DNA from: Chaenocephalus aceratus
Lineage: Eukaryota; Chordata; Actinopteri; Perciformes; Channichthyidae
Assembly (NCBI GenBank): GCA_023974075.1
Contig: CM043797.1
Coordinates: 33,855,639-33,919,638, forward strand
Reading direction: 5' to 3'
Length of the DNA stretch: 64,000 bases
In this document: positions 27,601-39,600 of the stretch, one piece after another
How the letters are laid out: the number at the start of each line of letters is the position of its first letter
Numbering within the stretch: position 1 is the stretch's first letter
Notes under the pieces: model-generated
What the model was told of the DNA's origin: nothing
The model's input: the letters and a program-made list of their open reading frames with translations, nothing else
The model's database searches: none
Program-made: the position numbers and the translations under genes

Positions 27601-30600
27601 CTCTGTTGTGTTTGTCGAAGCTGAGAAGGGGAGAAATTTGCCAGCAAATGTACATCTGTGCATCTGAGGGGGGTTACTGTACACATGGACTGAATCACAT
27701 TTAATTCTGGCATTCCTGTGTGTATTGCGGCAAAATGTCTTCTTATTTGACTGATGGGAGAGTTGATTGGTATTTAGACAGTCCTGCTGTGACTTGTGTA
27801 AAGCTGTTATATCGCACCAATGCTGGTTTACGAATAAGCACAGGCTAAATCTGTTTCTTACTGTGAAGTCATTACCTTCACAGAATGTGTAACCATGTTT
27901 TTTTATTTCCTAAAGAAAGTCATTTGTATATACAACAAACCGAAATCGGGTTTCTAGTTAGCATCATAAGTACTCTCATTATATGGGAATTGACTGTGTG
28001 AGGAGATTGATGAAGACATGCAGTCAAATCTTCACAGTGCCATATGTTAAATATTTGTGTTGTATGTGGATCAAACTTCTAGTAGCACAATTACATGGAA
28101 ACGCAATGTTTATAATTGCATGAAAAAGCCACAAGTAATTACATGCCAGTTTGCCATCATTATGTTCTCAAGAGGAGAACACATATTGAATTATAACTCA
28201 ATTACAATTCCAGATACTTACTTATAGTCCAGATTCAATATGAATTACACAATCCTCATTGGTTTCTAAATCATATGCAAACCAATCATTATCATACGGT
28301 TATCATGTGGCTAATGCGCTCTCTTTCTTTGTATCAACAGTTCCCCCAGAGGACCCGGTCATCAGTGGAGGGCCGGTGGTGAGCTTAAGAGCTGGAGATC
28401 CCCTCAATCTGACCTGCCATGCCGACAACGCCAAGCCGGCAGCCTCCATCGCCTGGATCCGCAACGGACAGGTCCTTAATGGGGCAATGAACTCCAAGGT
28501 AAGCATGGAGGTGTGTCATTGAAAGCCGTCTGGGGACAAGGGTGTGGGTGGAATTAAGGAAGAGGGTTGCATGGTGGATGTACTTTCATTCTCTGGACCG
28601 TTTTCTAAAAGCTAATCAGAGATAGGGAATGACAACACCTGTTTCTTTACATCTTTGCATGTCTTGCTTTCCCGAAAATAACTGCAGAACTTCTAAACAC
28701 CCATGAGATGCTTCAGAGCGAGTGTCTGAGTCTTTGGTGGGTGTTTACCTCAGCATCCAGACTGCTTTTTTAAGTGAAATCCCTTGAAAATCCAGGTTGC
28801 GTTTTGATTCCTTAAAAGATTGCTGGCCCTTTTTTCCCAGTATACAAATCACCTCAGACAAGCAGATGGCGAGATCGGGGAACTATCACTGACTTTTCTC
28901 TGTGTTTTGATCTCCTCCAGTGGTATTGTCTCTCTTCATCTTCTCAACCTGTTACAAAATGTACTATGTCACTTTCCGTGCTGGAATCTGCCTGACCCTT
29001 TCTTGCGGCGCAGTATGATTCTCACTGACAGACCGTGTTCCCACGTCTGATGCTTAAGTGCACGATACTGTGCTCACCAGCCTAGTGGCATCGTCACCTG
29101 ACCCCATAGACTTTTGACTGACACTCACCCTTTAGGCTAATCGTACAGTCAACACTGTCATGTTCTATTTTCATTTAAACAAACCACATAAAGAGACCAG
29201 GCACTTTAGAGCACTAACACCTCCCCTGCCTTCCCTCGCTCCCCGTGCTGCCTCATCCCATTATCGTATTCTTTCTAAGAGCAGATAAATGCCATTGATT
29301 GGACTGGGGTACGGCACCAGGCCGATTTGAATAAAGTGATTGCTTGAGGTGGCGCTTGCTAATAGTGGGCGGGGGGTGCGTTTCCTGCCTTCACTTCCTC
29401 TCAGAGCGAATGCAGATATGAGGATATGCTGTGCTGGTGGCTGATGGATGCTCACATATCTGCTCTGAGCCCAAGTGTGTCCCTTTTCTCTCTTGTCTCC
29501 ATTGCCCACCATTAACAAGCAATGGGTTCGATTAAAAGAAGATGAGTCATTTTTGGATCCTGAGCAGTTGGCGGACATTTTGTAAGCATAATCATCTGCT
29601 CTAATGGTCTTTTCATATCCCGCAGATCAAGAGGACTAATGTGAGCAGATGTGGTGGACGACTCACAGAAATGGCTTTCCTGATGGTGTCATGTCTAATG
29701 ATAGTTCTGACCCAAAGATAATTTCCCACTAAGGCCTCCAAAAGCTCATCTATATGACCTCTTAGAAAGCCATTTACTGGACCAGTGGTTATGGAGAAAG
29801 TCTATGATTAAAGCTATCGCTTAACATAATTGTGAGTTGGTTTTGACCATATAAGAGTAACTGAATTCATGTGTATTGTTAGCGAGGGTAGCTTAACTAA
29901 ACTTTTGGACGGTATATCATAAAGAGGACTCCCCAAATAATTAAGTGGCAGAAGCTCTTAGGTGAATGGTTCAAATATAAAGACTAGCGGTGAATATATG
30001 GGTAGAGGAAATTAATGAATAATATTCTCTCATGTCCCATCTGCTCCAGTGGAGCTACTCAGTGGCAGAAAGAACTGCCTCCAGGTCTGGGCTGTGGTTT
30101 GAACGTGTGCAGAGGAGCTCTATGATATTATTTACACAGGAATGGTGCAGCAAATCATCTGAAAAACCTGATGCATTCCCCTCCCCGATGTGCTACATTT
30201 TCTGTTTTTTCTGAATGCTCTGGTGGCAAGCTGAGAGGTGAGCAGGAGACCGGGGTGTTATCTCAGTGTTAGGAGGTTTAAAACATGGTTACGCGTGTTC
30301 TTAGCTTTTCTTCCTGGCAAGAAAATAATTATTTTTGTTGTACTTTCTCTGCTTTAAAGTCAAATCATGTTGCTGTTTGATAGCAGGTAAAATCACCTAG
30401 ATTTACATGAAGCAGACACTGTTTGTGTATACTGTGTTCAGCAGAATTTTTGTATTCTATTTCCATTTAATTTCTATGATCGAACTCTCTAACCTACAAC
30501 TGTTTAAAGCAGCTGTGTTGTCTGCTTCCCAGTGTCATTATTCTTCTCCTATCCTCCATGAGCTTTTTTGTGTAATTGGAGCACTTTATTGCATTTGAAT

Positions 30601-33600
30601 TGTCACACCCATTGAGTAATAAGGTGGAAGAATACTTACAAATAAAGTAACCTATTAAAATGGGCATTAAACCTGTTAACTGTTATTCATTATGAGACAG
30701 GTAAAGCTTCCCAAGCACTAGAGGAGAATATTAAGTCAATGGGCTCTTACCTTCAACATGACAGTATGAGAAGTCATTGTGCTGATGTAAGAAGGTCTTC
30801 TATGTTTTTGGAAAGCTAATTAACCTTATTCATATAGATTCAATTAAAAGTGTGATCCAAAATATAAATGACTCTAATTAATTGATTTTAAAAACTTCGT
30901 AATTCTCTATTAGGTGAGTAGTGAGTTCAAAAAAGAAACAATTTTTACCTCAATGACCACATTAAAAAAGGCATATTTTCATTTCTGCAAACACCGTCAA
31001 AATAAATGGTTGAATATTTAGTCAAATAGCCCTTGTGTGGTCCAACATTTCAAATGGCTGATTGAAACCCAGAGATGCATTTGGTATCAAATCAAAGGCG
31101 TGTTGAATGGGTAAGCAGAATATTAATGTTGCATAAATTATTAGCTTTTGCTTACTTTGTGAATTCAGCAACGTCCCTGAGGGATCTCTGCAAATATCAA
31201 ATGCATTCGGTAGGACTTTTATTTTCCTTTCAATCATCTATTGGACTGTTAGTATGACCTTACAGCCACATTTAGTATGTTATTAAAGATGGCCTAATCT
31301 GATAATATCTTATAAACCCAACTATCTTTAGTAAATTAGTATTTATTTGTATTTCATTTGTAATTATTTGTGGATATGATTTTTTTTCATAGTATCAAGA
31401 AACGTTTGTTTTACTGTTTCCCATTAGTCTTATTAATGGTTGCTTATTGATAGACTTTTCAGCTATAAAAACAACATTAGTGGTTGCTTCCCCAAACAAA
31501 ATGTGTTTATCAGTAAAACAGTAAAACACTGAAGACGTTTAATATAGATTTTTCTATAGATGAGTTTGGCTGTTCGGCTATTCCCAAAATGAGATAAGCT
31601 GTTTTGGTAAAATAAGCACATATAATTATCAAAATACCTTTTAAACGTATATACTAATAAAGGACTGGCTTATCTAAAGCCAGTTGAGTAGCACTTGAAA
31701 TGTTTTTGCTCTATGAAACCTGATGTACTTATATGATTCTGTTTTCTTCAAGTTTGTATTTTGTTGGTCGAACGCACTTATTGTAAGTCGCTTTGGATAA
31801 AAGCGTCAGCTAAATGCAATGTAATGTAATGTAATGTAAAATAAGCACATATAATTATCAAAATACCTATAAAGTCTAAATAAAATGCAATGTTTTTCAT
31901 TAAATCCACTTGCTTACATGATTGACATTTTAACCTTTCATTCATGAATTACCAGCACTGTTAAAATAGATCACTAAGTGGAATAGAGCATGAGAGTAAC
32001 CAAAGTAGCGGTTTAGGGCTAAGAGTGAATTAGCACTGCTGGCAGCACATCAAGTTTTGTTTAGAAGATAATCCATTGGGCTCAGCCGGTTATATTAATT
32101 AGTATTATCCAGATTGATAGGCTCTTTGAAGCCACTGTCTGGTCTTCTAATGACAGGTCACCTTCTTGCTTATTGAACGGTAAGCTTGGAGGTTGCACCA
32201 TTAAGCTAGTTAGCTATTGTTAAGTTGTTGTAGTTGGCTAACTAGCAATCCATCTCAAAAGAAAACACCGTGTTGGATGTCAGAATGATGATGTTAAGAT
32301 TCAGGGCCATAACCAAGACTCAAAGCTAGCAAATTTAGACCTGAATTTAAAAGTGTGTCGAAAAGAGAGCCCCAGTGGGATGACCCTGCTGCTGCTGCTA
32401 ATGTTTGCATAAATCAACCTGACAAGCAATAGTTGGCTTATTGCTCTGTGTTTCTCGGTCTCATTTGCCCTTTAGCGTTCAGAAATCACCTGATAAAGAT
32501 TTAAATGTACGTGGCAAAAAAGCAACCCTTTCCATCTCCATCTTGTTACTCATGCCAACCCCTTCCAGCTTTAGTATATTCTCCAGGCAGGGATATGAAA
32601 ATGTATCAAATTGTAATGTAGTCATGGTGTTGAATTCAATGCAGCAACCGGCTAACCCCCTTTTTAAGATTAATGACTTCAGACAGGTCCGAGGCGACGA
32701 GGGAAACAATCCTGATTGTGTCAGAAAGGATATTACATTGACATATCCCACGTCTGACAGCTAATGCGCTCTGCTTTAGAAGTGACTCACGCACAAATGT
32801 GAAATTCATCACATGGTTCTTCACATATAAATGGGCTCCACAGGAACATGAATGGCATCTATAATATCCCTATCCTTATAAAATGCTTATTAATATGCAT
32901 ATCAAGGCTGACACTTTATTCTGATACTTAAGAGGTAGCTTTAGGTACTTAAAGTTAGATAAAAGGTTCATATGGAAAAATCTTGACAGCTTAATTAGAA
33001 GTTCAATGACAAACTAATTATATTATTGAGATTATGGTATGTTTAGGAGAGGGAGACGTTCTTAGATTACAGGGTTTAAAAAAAAAAGAAGCATCTCATA
33101 GAAATGAAAAGATAATTACCACTGATTTGTGCAATGACAATAAACTAGAGTTAGACTCAGCCAATGATTAACGGGTAGTGAAAATGGTGGTTGAAATATA
33201 GCATTATGCTCTACTGCACTTTGCGATTACGCTTTATAGTACACAATAATACAATACAACTTTATTTATAAAGCACTATAAACCTCCAGACCAAAGTGCT
33301 GTACAGGCAAATAGATAAAACACAGCTCAGCTCACACACCATAAAACAAGTACAAGTAAAAACAAAAAACAATTTAAATGCAAAAAAGCAACACTCTAAA
33401 AGATGTTGAAACGCCAAATGTTAAAACGCTAAGGAGAAGAGGTGGGTTTTAAGAAGCGATTTACAAGCAGGCAGTGTGGAGGCCTGTCTGATCTCCAGGG
33501 GCAGAGCGTTCCACAGTTTGGGAGCCGCTACAGAGAAGCAACGGTCCCCTCTGAGCTTTGACCTGGTTTTAGGCACGTTCAGGAGCAGTTGGTCCGCTGA

Positions 33601-36600
33601 CCTGAGCGGGCGGTTCGGCGTGTAGTGCTGTAGCAGCTCAGCAAGGTATGGTGGGGTCATGCCATTTAGGGATTTAAAAGTAAATAAAAGAATTTAAAAA
33701 TGGATCCTAAAATAAATTGGCAGCCAGTAATGTAACAGTAACAGTAACAGTAATGTATTTTATGTAGTCCTGACATTTCATCCTGCCTTTTGTGCCTTTA
33801 TATATAAACCTTTGTAGACAAGGTAAAGAATTGAGTTTCAGACTAAAATGTTGCATTGATGCTGAGATGTAATTATCTTCTTGATGTATTATTACCTCTT
33901 TAAGGCTTATCCAAAGGTATCAAGTCCAATGTGAGCTTGCTTCACTCAACAGTTCTACATCAGGAACATGGCTGTACTTCACTGTGGCAGGGCCTTGTGT
34001 TTTTACAAAACACTAAGCCACAGTGAGCCTCTTTAAATAGATGGCAGGGAATGCATCTTGTGGTTGACCACACTGTGCCCTGTTGCCCACGCAATTTGTT
34101 CTAGTCAGTGACTTTGTTCTGCCCTGCACTGGTTAACATAGACTCCCAGAGCCCTCCCCAGAGCGTTTTGGGGAGAGCGCGAGCTACTGAGCGCTACCAA
34201 CCGATTCCAGATGGCTTCCACAATGTAAGGCTCAGAGGATGAGCGCTGAAAAGAAGATTGATTTCCTTTGTGGAGTATGACAAGCCGTGCACTAGAGCGC
34301 AGCTATCCAGACACACAAAGAGGCTCAAAAAACATATTTGTACTTTTATTTTTTTTCATATCAATCAGCTTTGCAGTAAAACTACGGGCTACAGTGTTTT
34401 GAGGGTTTGCCTGTGGTCCCCCAAGGGACGAGATGTGTGTATTCATGAATGTTCTGCTGTTTTGTTCAGGGGGTTTTCCCCAGGTCTACACCTTCTCCAT
34501 CAAAGCTTATCTGGTGAACTGTTTATTCCATCTCTGTTCGCTTTTTGAATATCATTTACACTGTTGTGAGTCTGAGCTATTGAACATATTATTCAATAGT
34601 GTTTGAGTCTAATTTCGGAGTTCACTGCATTTGAAGCTTACTGCACAAAATCAAAACAATTTGAGATGATTTGAAATGAGAAAATCTAATTTTTTGCACT
34701 TTAATCCATTAGACCAAACAACCATGTGGTATAGATCTAGAGGCCGAAAACATCTACTTCTTCTTCAACTTGAACTAACTGTGCCTTCCTCTTTGCAGAC
34801 CTTGCTGCGGGACGGCAGGAGAGAAAGCACCGTGAGCACGCTCTACCTCTCGCCTTCCAACATCGAGACGGGTCAGCAGATCACCTGCAAAGCCTCCAAC
34901 AAGGCAGTCCCCAACGGCAAGGAGACCAGCGTCACCATTGACATCCAGCGTAAGCAAACCTCTTCTCCCTCTCTCTTCATGCCTTTCAATGTCTCTCCCT
35001 TCACTCATGAAGTCCCTAGAAATCAATCAATAGAGATTGGGGGTAAAAGTCTGCGTATGACACACATTACTCAGTATTTGTGGAATTTCTTACAAGTATA
35101 GGCGTGAAACAGTCTGACAGGCATACGTGTGACTAACACTCTGTAAACACATAGGATTCATTTTAGGCTCTGATGGGTATTTATAATTCGATTCCATTTT
35201 GCTTTTAAGCCATGTAGGTGGAAGATGGATTGATGATGCATCACTTTTTTTTGTTCGCTATGATAAAGTATCAAAGGAGCTGTCCATCTAAAAATGAATG
35301 TGATTGTCTGTTTTGGTCCGACTACCTGCCTGCTGTTGCGCTACGCACACTGTCTCCACCTCTTTTATTTCCTTGCTCGCGCCATCAATCTTTTTGATGA
35401 GAGCACGCACAATTCCCCTCTAAAATAGGCAAAGTAAGCCCAGCGTGTAAAACACATTCAGCCTCAATTGTCAGGGAATCTTTTTTCGATCAAGAACCGT
35501 TCACTGTAAAAGAGGGGCTTTGAACAAAGGGATTGTGCATCACTCACGGCCCCTTCGACACCATTAAATATGACTAATAAAGCAGAAAATACTTTTTAGA
35601 GAGGCAATATGACTGACTGCTCCATTCTTTTCATTATGTGCACCGCGAGAGGCAAGCATGGCGAGAGCGCGCCCGCTGCGATCAGGCCAACTCAGGCATG
35701 GGAGTAAAAATGATTAACAGTTGTTAGTGTTTGCAGCCCTTGCAGTTTGTCCTCGTCCTTTTTTGTCATGCAGTCAGGGAGGGAAGTCTGCCCACATGAA
35801 AAATGATTTCTCACCATGTATAATGATGTGCCTGTGATAACTACCCGCCATCATAGCGCCATCCCCGCTTCTGAATGTTTGATTCAACCCTGAAAAATGA
35901 TGGCAGCGGATTTCTAATTAGCATTCAAAAATGTGTTCTTTACACAATTAGAGCTCCCGACAACATTTTCCACAGTGTGAGATCAAACTGAGCGACAGCA
36001 GAGGCTAATTGTCGTGATTCAAATTGTCTCCCAGAAGGCTTAGCCTCTTGTTTCCCTCCCTCCTTTTCACTCCCGCAGCATCGTCCTCAGTCTTGACAGG
36101 TAAAGTGTTCAGCACAGTTCAGCAGGGCCTACGGAGTTTGCACTAAGAATCACTTAGAGATGAAGCTTCTCCTGAAATGGAACCTGTTGTGGTTGAACTT
36201 TGATGCACTCGTATTAGGCATCAATTTGGCTAATGTCAATGCTGTCTTATTCTATTACAAAGGTTCTTGCCTCAACAAGAGCATCTGAAACCAAACCAAA
36301 AATGTGAGATCTGGTGCAGGTGTACACCGTGTGCAATTTCTGCAGACCCCGACTGAATACATGTCTACTGTAGATACATGTTTTCCAGGTGTGACTTGTA
36401 AAGGTTTACTGAGCCATTGATCATTCAATTGTAATTTTAACACGGAAATACACTTTTTTTCTATGAAAATATTGTGAGAAAAATATTGTGAGAAATCTGG
36501 AAACTACTTAAATATGAATGCATCAAGCATTTCAAAAAGACCTCTTGTGAGAAGCAGTCTTTCTTTAACAATAAACACAGGTGCTGGATGAATAAATGAT

Positions 36601-39600
36601 GGGAGACTGGCAGGGGGGGACTGTGAGTAGCAGATGAAAGTTGACCTCCTTAAGTCTAAAGACCAAACTGAAAATGGGTCTGGCCAATGAGACTGCTCCT
36701 CTAACATTCTGTTAGTCCATTCGAGTGGTAAATATTGATGGGAAGCTGCTCTTGTCATACAGAGAAGGAAGCACACACCAAACGATATCCAAACCAAGTT
36801 GAGAATTGAAATGCTTTAAATGAATTAGATCAGTCGTTCTATCTAGATTATTCAATAGTTTTAAAGTGTATCTCCAGAAAATGTCCTCCAAATGTAGACG
36901 TGTGGGTTCATTGGAATCCGTACGCCTGCTATGACATATTTAGTTTGGAAATGCAGGCTTTTGGCAGATCCAGAACCTGAATTGGGACGCAGTCAGATAT
37001 TGAGAAATGACTGGGCACATGTACAAGTCAAACACACACTAATGCTTTCCCAAATCTTCTACATTGCCCCAAAAACAACCCCGCTCAAAAGATTGATGGA
37101 AGGATAATTATGTAGTTGCTAATGCTCACATAAGTCCTATTTTTTCCAATTTAGAAAAACAGCTCAATTGTGATACAAAAACACAAAAGACTTGGCACAG
37201 CCATAATAGATGTCAACAGAATGTGTTTCACCAACTGTTGTCATGCAATTGAAAAAAGTCCCAACAAAGGGGACCTCCTCAGAGCAGCGTAAGCAAAACA
37301 AACATAATTTCTTCTTCCCACAATAAAACTCTTTTTTCTCAAAGAAGGCCATCACCCGACCTTTCGAGACAATAGTTCCTTCAGGCGCTCCATGTCAGCG
37401 TGTGAAATTAACATAATCCTTTGACCATGCATATTTACAACGGTGCTGGTGTTCCCTCTGTTCTACAGCAAGAAGCCGTCACAATATTTGTTTATTTACC
37501 AAATCTCCCTGTGGCGGTATACACTATTATTCATTCATGTTCACATAATAATGGCCTTAATCTCTATCATGACCACCAAATAGCCCTGAAGGGATGCAAT
37601 TTGGGAAAGTAGTGACATATTTTCAGATGTTCTGGCTTCTTCTGCGTGTCTTCCTCCTTCACACATAGACATACTAAAAGAGAATGATTACCATCCAAAT
37701 ATAAAAAGCTATCAAATGTATTTACGATTTGCAGGAACTAGAGACTAAATGTAGTGATGTATGGATGACTGGTAGTGAATTAAAAAAAAGGGCATCTAAG
37801 TTGTTTTGGGAAAGTATTGAATTAAATGAAATACAAATAACGCAAAAAACATAACAATGTTGACAGCATTTTATAATTAAGTTTTCCACAAATAACATAA
37901 TTAGGTGCTATGTTTAGTGCAAACTTGTAATTATTGTTTTACACCTTTACATGCTGTACACAGGAGTTGTGCAAGTGATTCCACAATGTACACCTGACTC
38001 ACTGTTAAAAATACGGGGGGTTTGGTAGTCGAGGCCTGTCTTTCTTTTGTTTACCGAGAGCGATCACTATCCATTTATTGTGTTTTATTTTTCATTATCA
38101 TACCGTGTACCTACTGGATGCTGGAGGACGCTTCCTTGGTAGGACATGTCCCTCCGAGTCAGTCCTCAGAAGCGAGGCAAGATTCCTCCCTAGCCTAGGA
38201 AAACGAAGAATGGTGGAACAGGCTAAACAGGTGTGCGAGTTTTTGAAGATTTGGAAATTGGTCCGTGCGCAAAGCATTGTGGGGATTTTAAGACTGCGGA
38301 GGATACACACAAATTTCCCGCAACGAAGAACGCCAGCCTCGGTAGAATTCCAAGCATCCTGGACATTGGAACAGTCTTTCGGCGGGACTCGATGACGTAC
38401 TATCCTTGAAATAGTGGCTCTGGAGCAGCCTTCCTCGACATTGAGAAACACCCTGTGACTCACATTGTGGTTTTGTTGTGTTTTAAATTGTGATATGTGC
38501 TTTGGTAAAGCACTCTGAGCTGCACCTGATGAATGGAAAGTGCTGTACAAATAATGCTTATTATTAATATTATTATGAAGTAAAAATCTTGTGAGGGCAA
38601 ACTCAGGCTAGAGAGCCCACACCACAACCACTTCTGTCCTTCCAAGATCTCATAAATTGCAATATAATTTGCCGGCATGAAAGACACTTTGATCTTTGGG
38701 TATAGGTTTTACTCCAAATAGGAAAGTATAAGACCTCAGTATTTTAAGGTCCACTTATCTAAGTTCAAAAAGCATACAGACTTGAAATGGCAGCATTTGT
38801 GAGTCAGATGCTTTTAACCTTCATTTCAAAGTATGAGTTGACATCTATTCAATGCAGGGTTAATGCCTTTCAAATATTGATCTGACATCATGTGTGCCAG
38901 CTCCATTTGAAGATTGAGATTTAATTAATTCTGATCTTGCTCTCAAAAAGGCAGCAAACAAGCGCATGTCCCAATATTGCTGTGTATAATTAGAATATAT
39001 ACTGTAAATGAATGCTGCAGTTTCCTATGGCATGTATTTTGTGTGTGGTTCCCAATATTTAGACTTAATAGACTCATTTATTTTCAGGCCCAGAGTTTTC
39101 TAATTGACCGTGTTACGTGCGATAATATTAATGGCAACAAAAGTAATTAAAATCTTCTCAGTCAGTCTGCCCTTCTCAACATTTGGTATTCCGCTCACCT
39201 CTAAGTCTCGGTGCCCTTTATTCCCTCTGCTCAGTCCTTATAGCCACCCGAATGAGAGCAATCTAAACACAACCCAGCACATTGCTCTCCAGCTTAAACC
39301 AGCCTAAAATCCAATGCATTTCACAACGCTATTTTCTTTTATCCTCACTTTAATGCTTATGATTAACATCCACCTCAGCATTTTCATTCCCAGGGAAGTT
39401 CGTACACAGTTATCTGACCAAGGGTTAGACAAATTAGCATCTAAATACAGTATGTACAGGTGATGTTGCCAGAGTGAGAGGGATTTAAAGCCAATCTAGG
39501 TGATTCAGAGCTGTGGATGGACTGCTGACTTCAGTTGTCCATACCAGTGCATTAGTGGACTGTAATTATCTGATAGCAGAGGGGAGGCTACCCCCTGATG

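Larger units (their letters stand above)
16360..28340 (+). other. kirrel3 intron Ig1-Ig2 (12.0 kb)
   Basis: GT-AG intron, phase 1. It contains a SINE-like repeat near 17.6 kb, an interrupted CA microsatellite at 18.5 kb, a minus-strand LINE 3' end at 21.4 kb, a 325-bp MITE at 24.8 kb and an L1-like insertion at 26.7 kb. I see nothing assignable in 18700-20690, 22000-24740, 25090-26660 or 27000-28330. Confidence 0.9.
28499..34798 (+). other. kirrel3 intron inside Ig2 (6.3 kb)
   Basis: GT-AG intron, phase 0. It carries the retroposon with 33-bp flanking repeats at 31.6-31.9 kb and a minus-strand L2-like 3' end at 33.2-33.7 kb. The intervals 28500-31600, 31870-33230 and 33730-34790 show no feature I can support. 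Confidence 0.9.

Noticed and set aside
38098..38550. 150-codon minus-strand open frame
   Set aside because: Lies antisense within a dispersed retroposon and shows no known domain.
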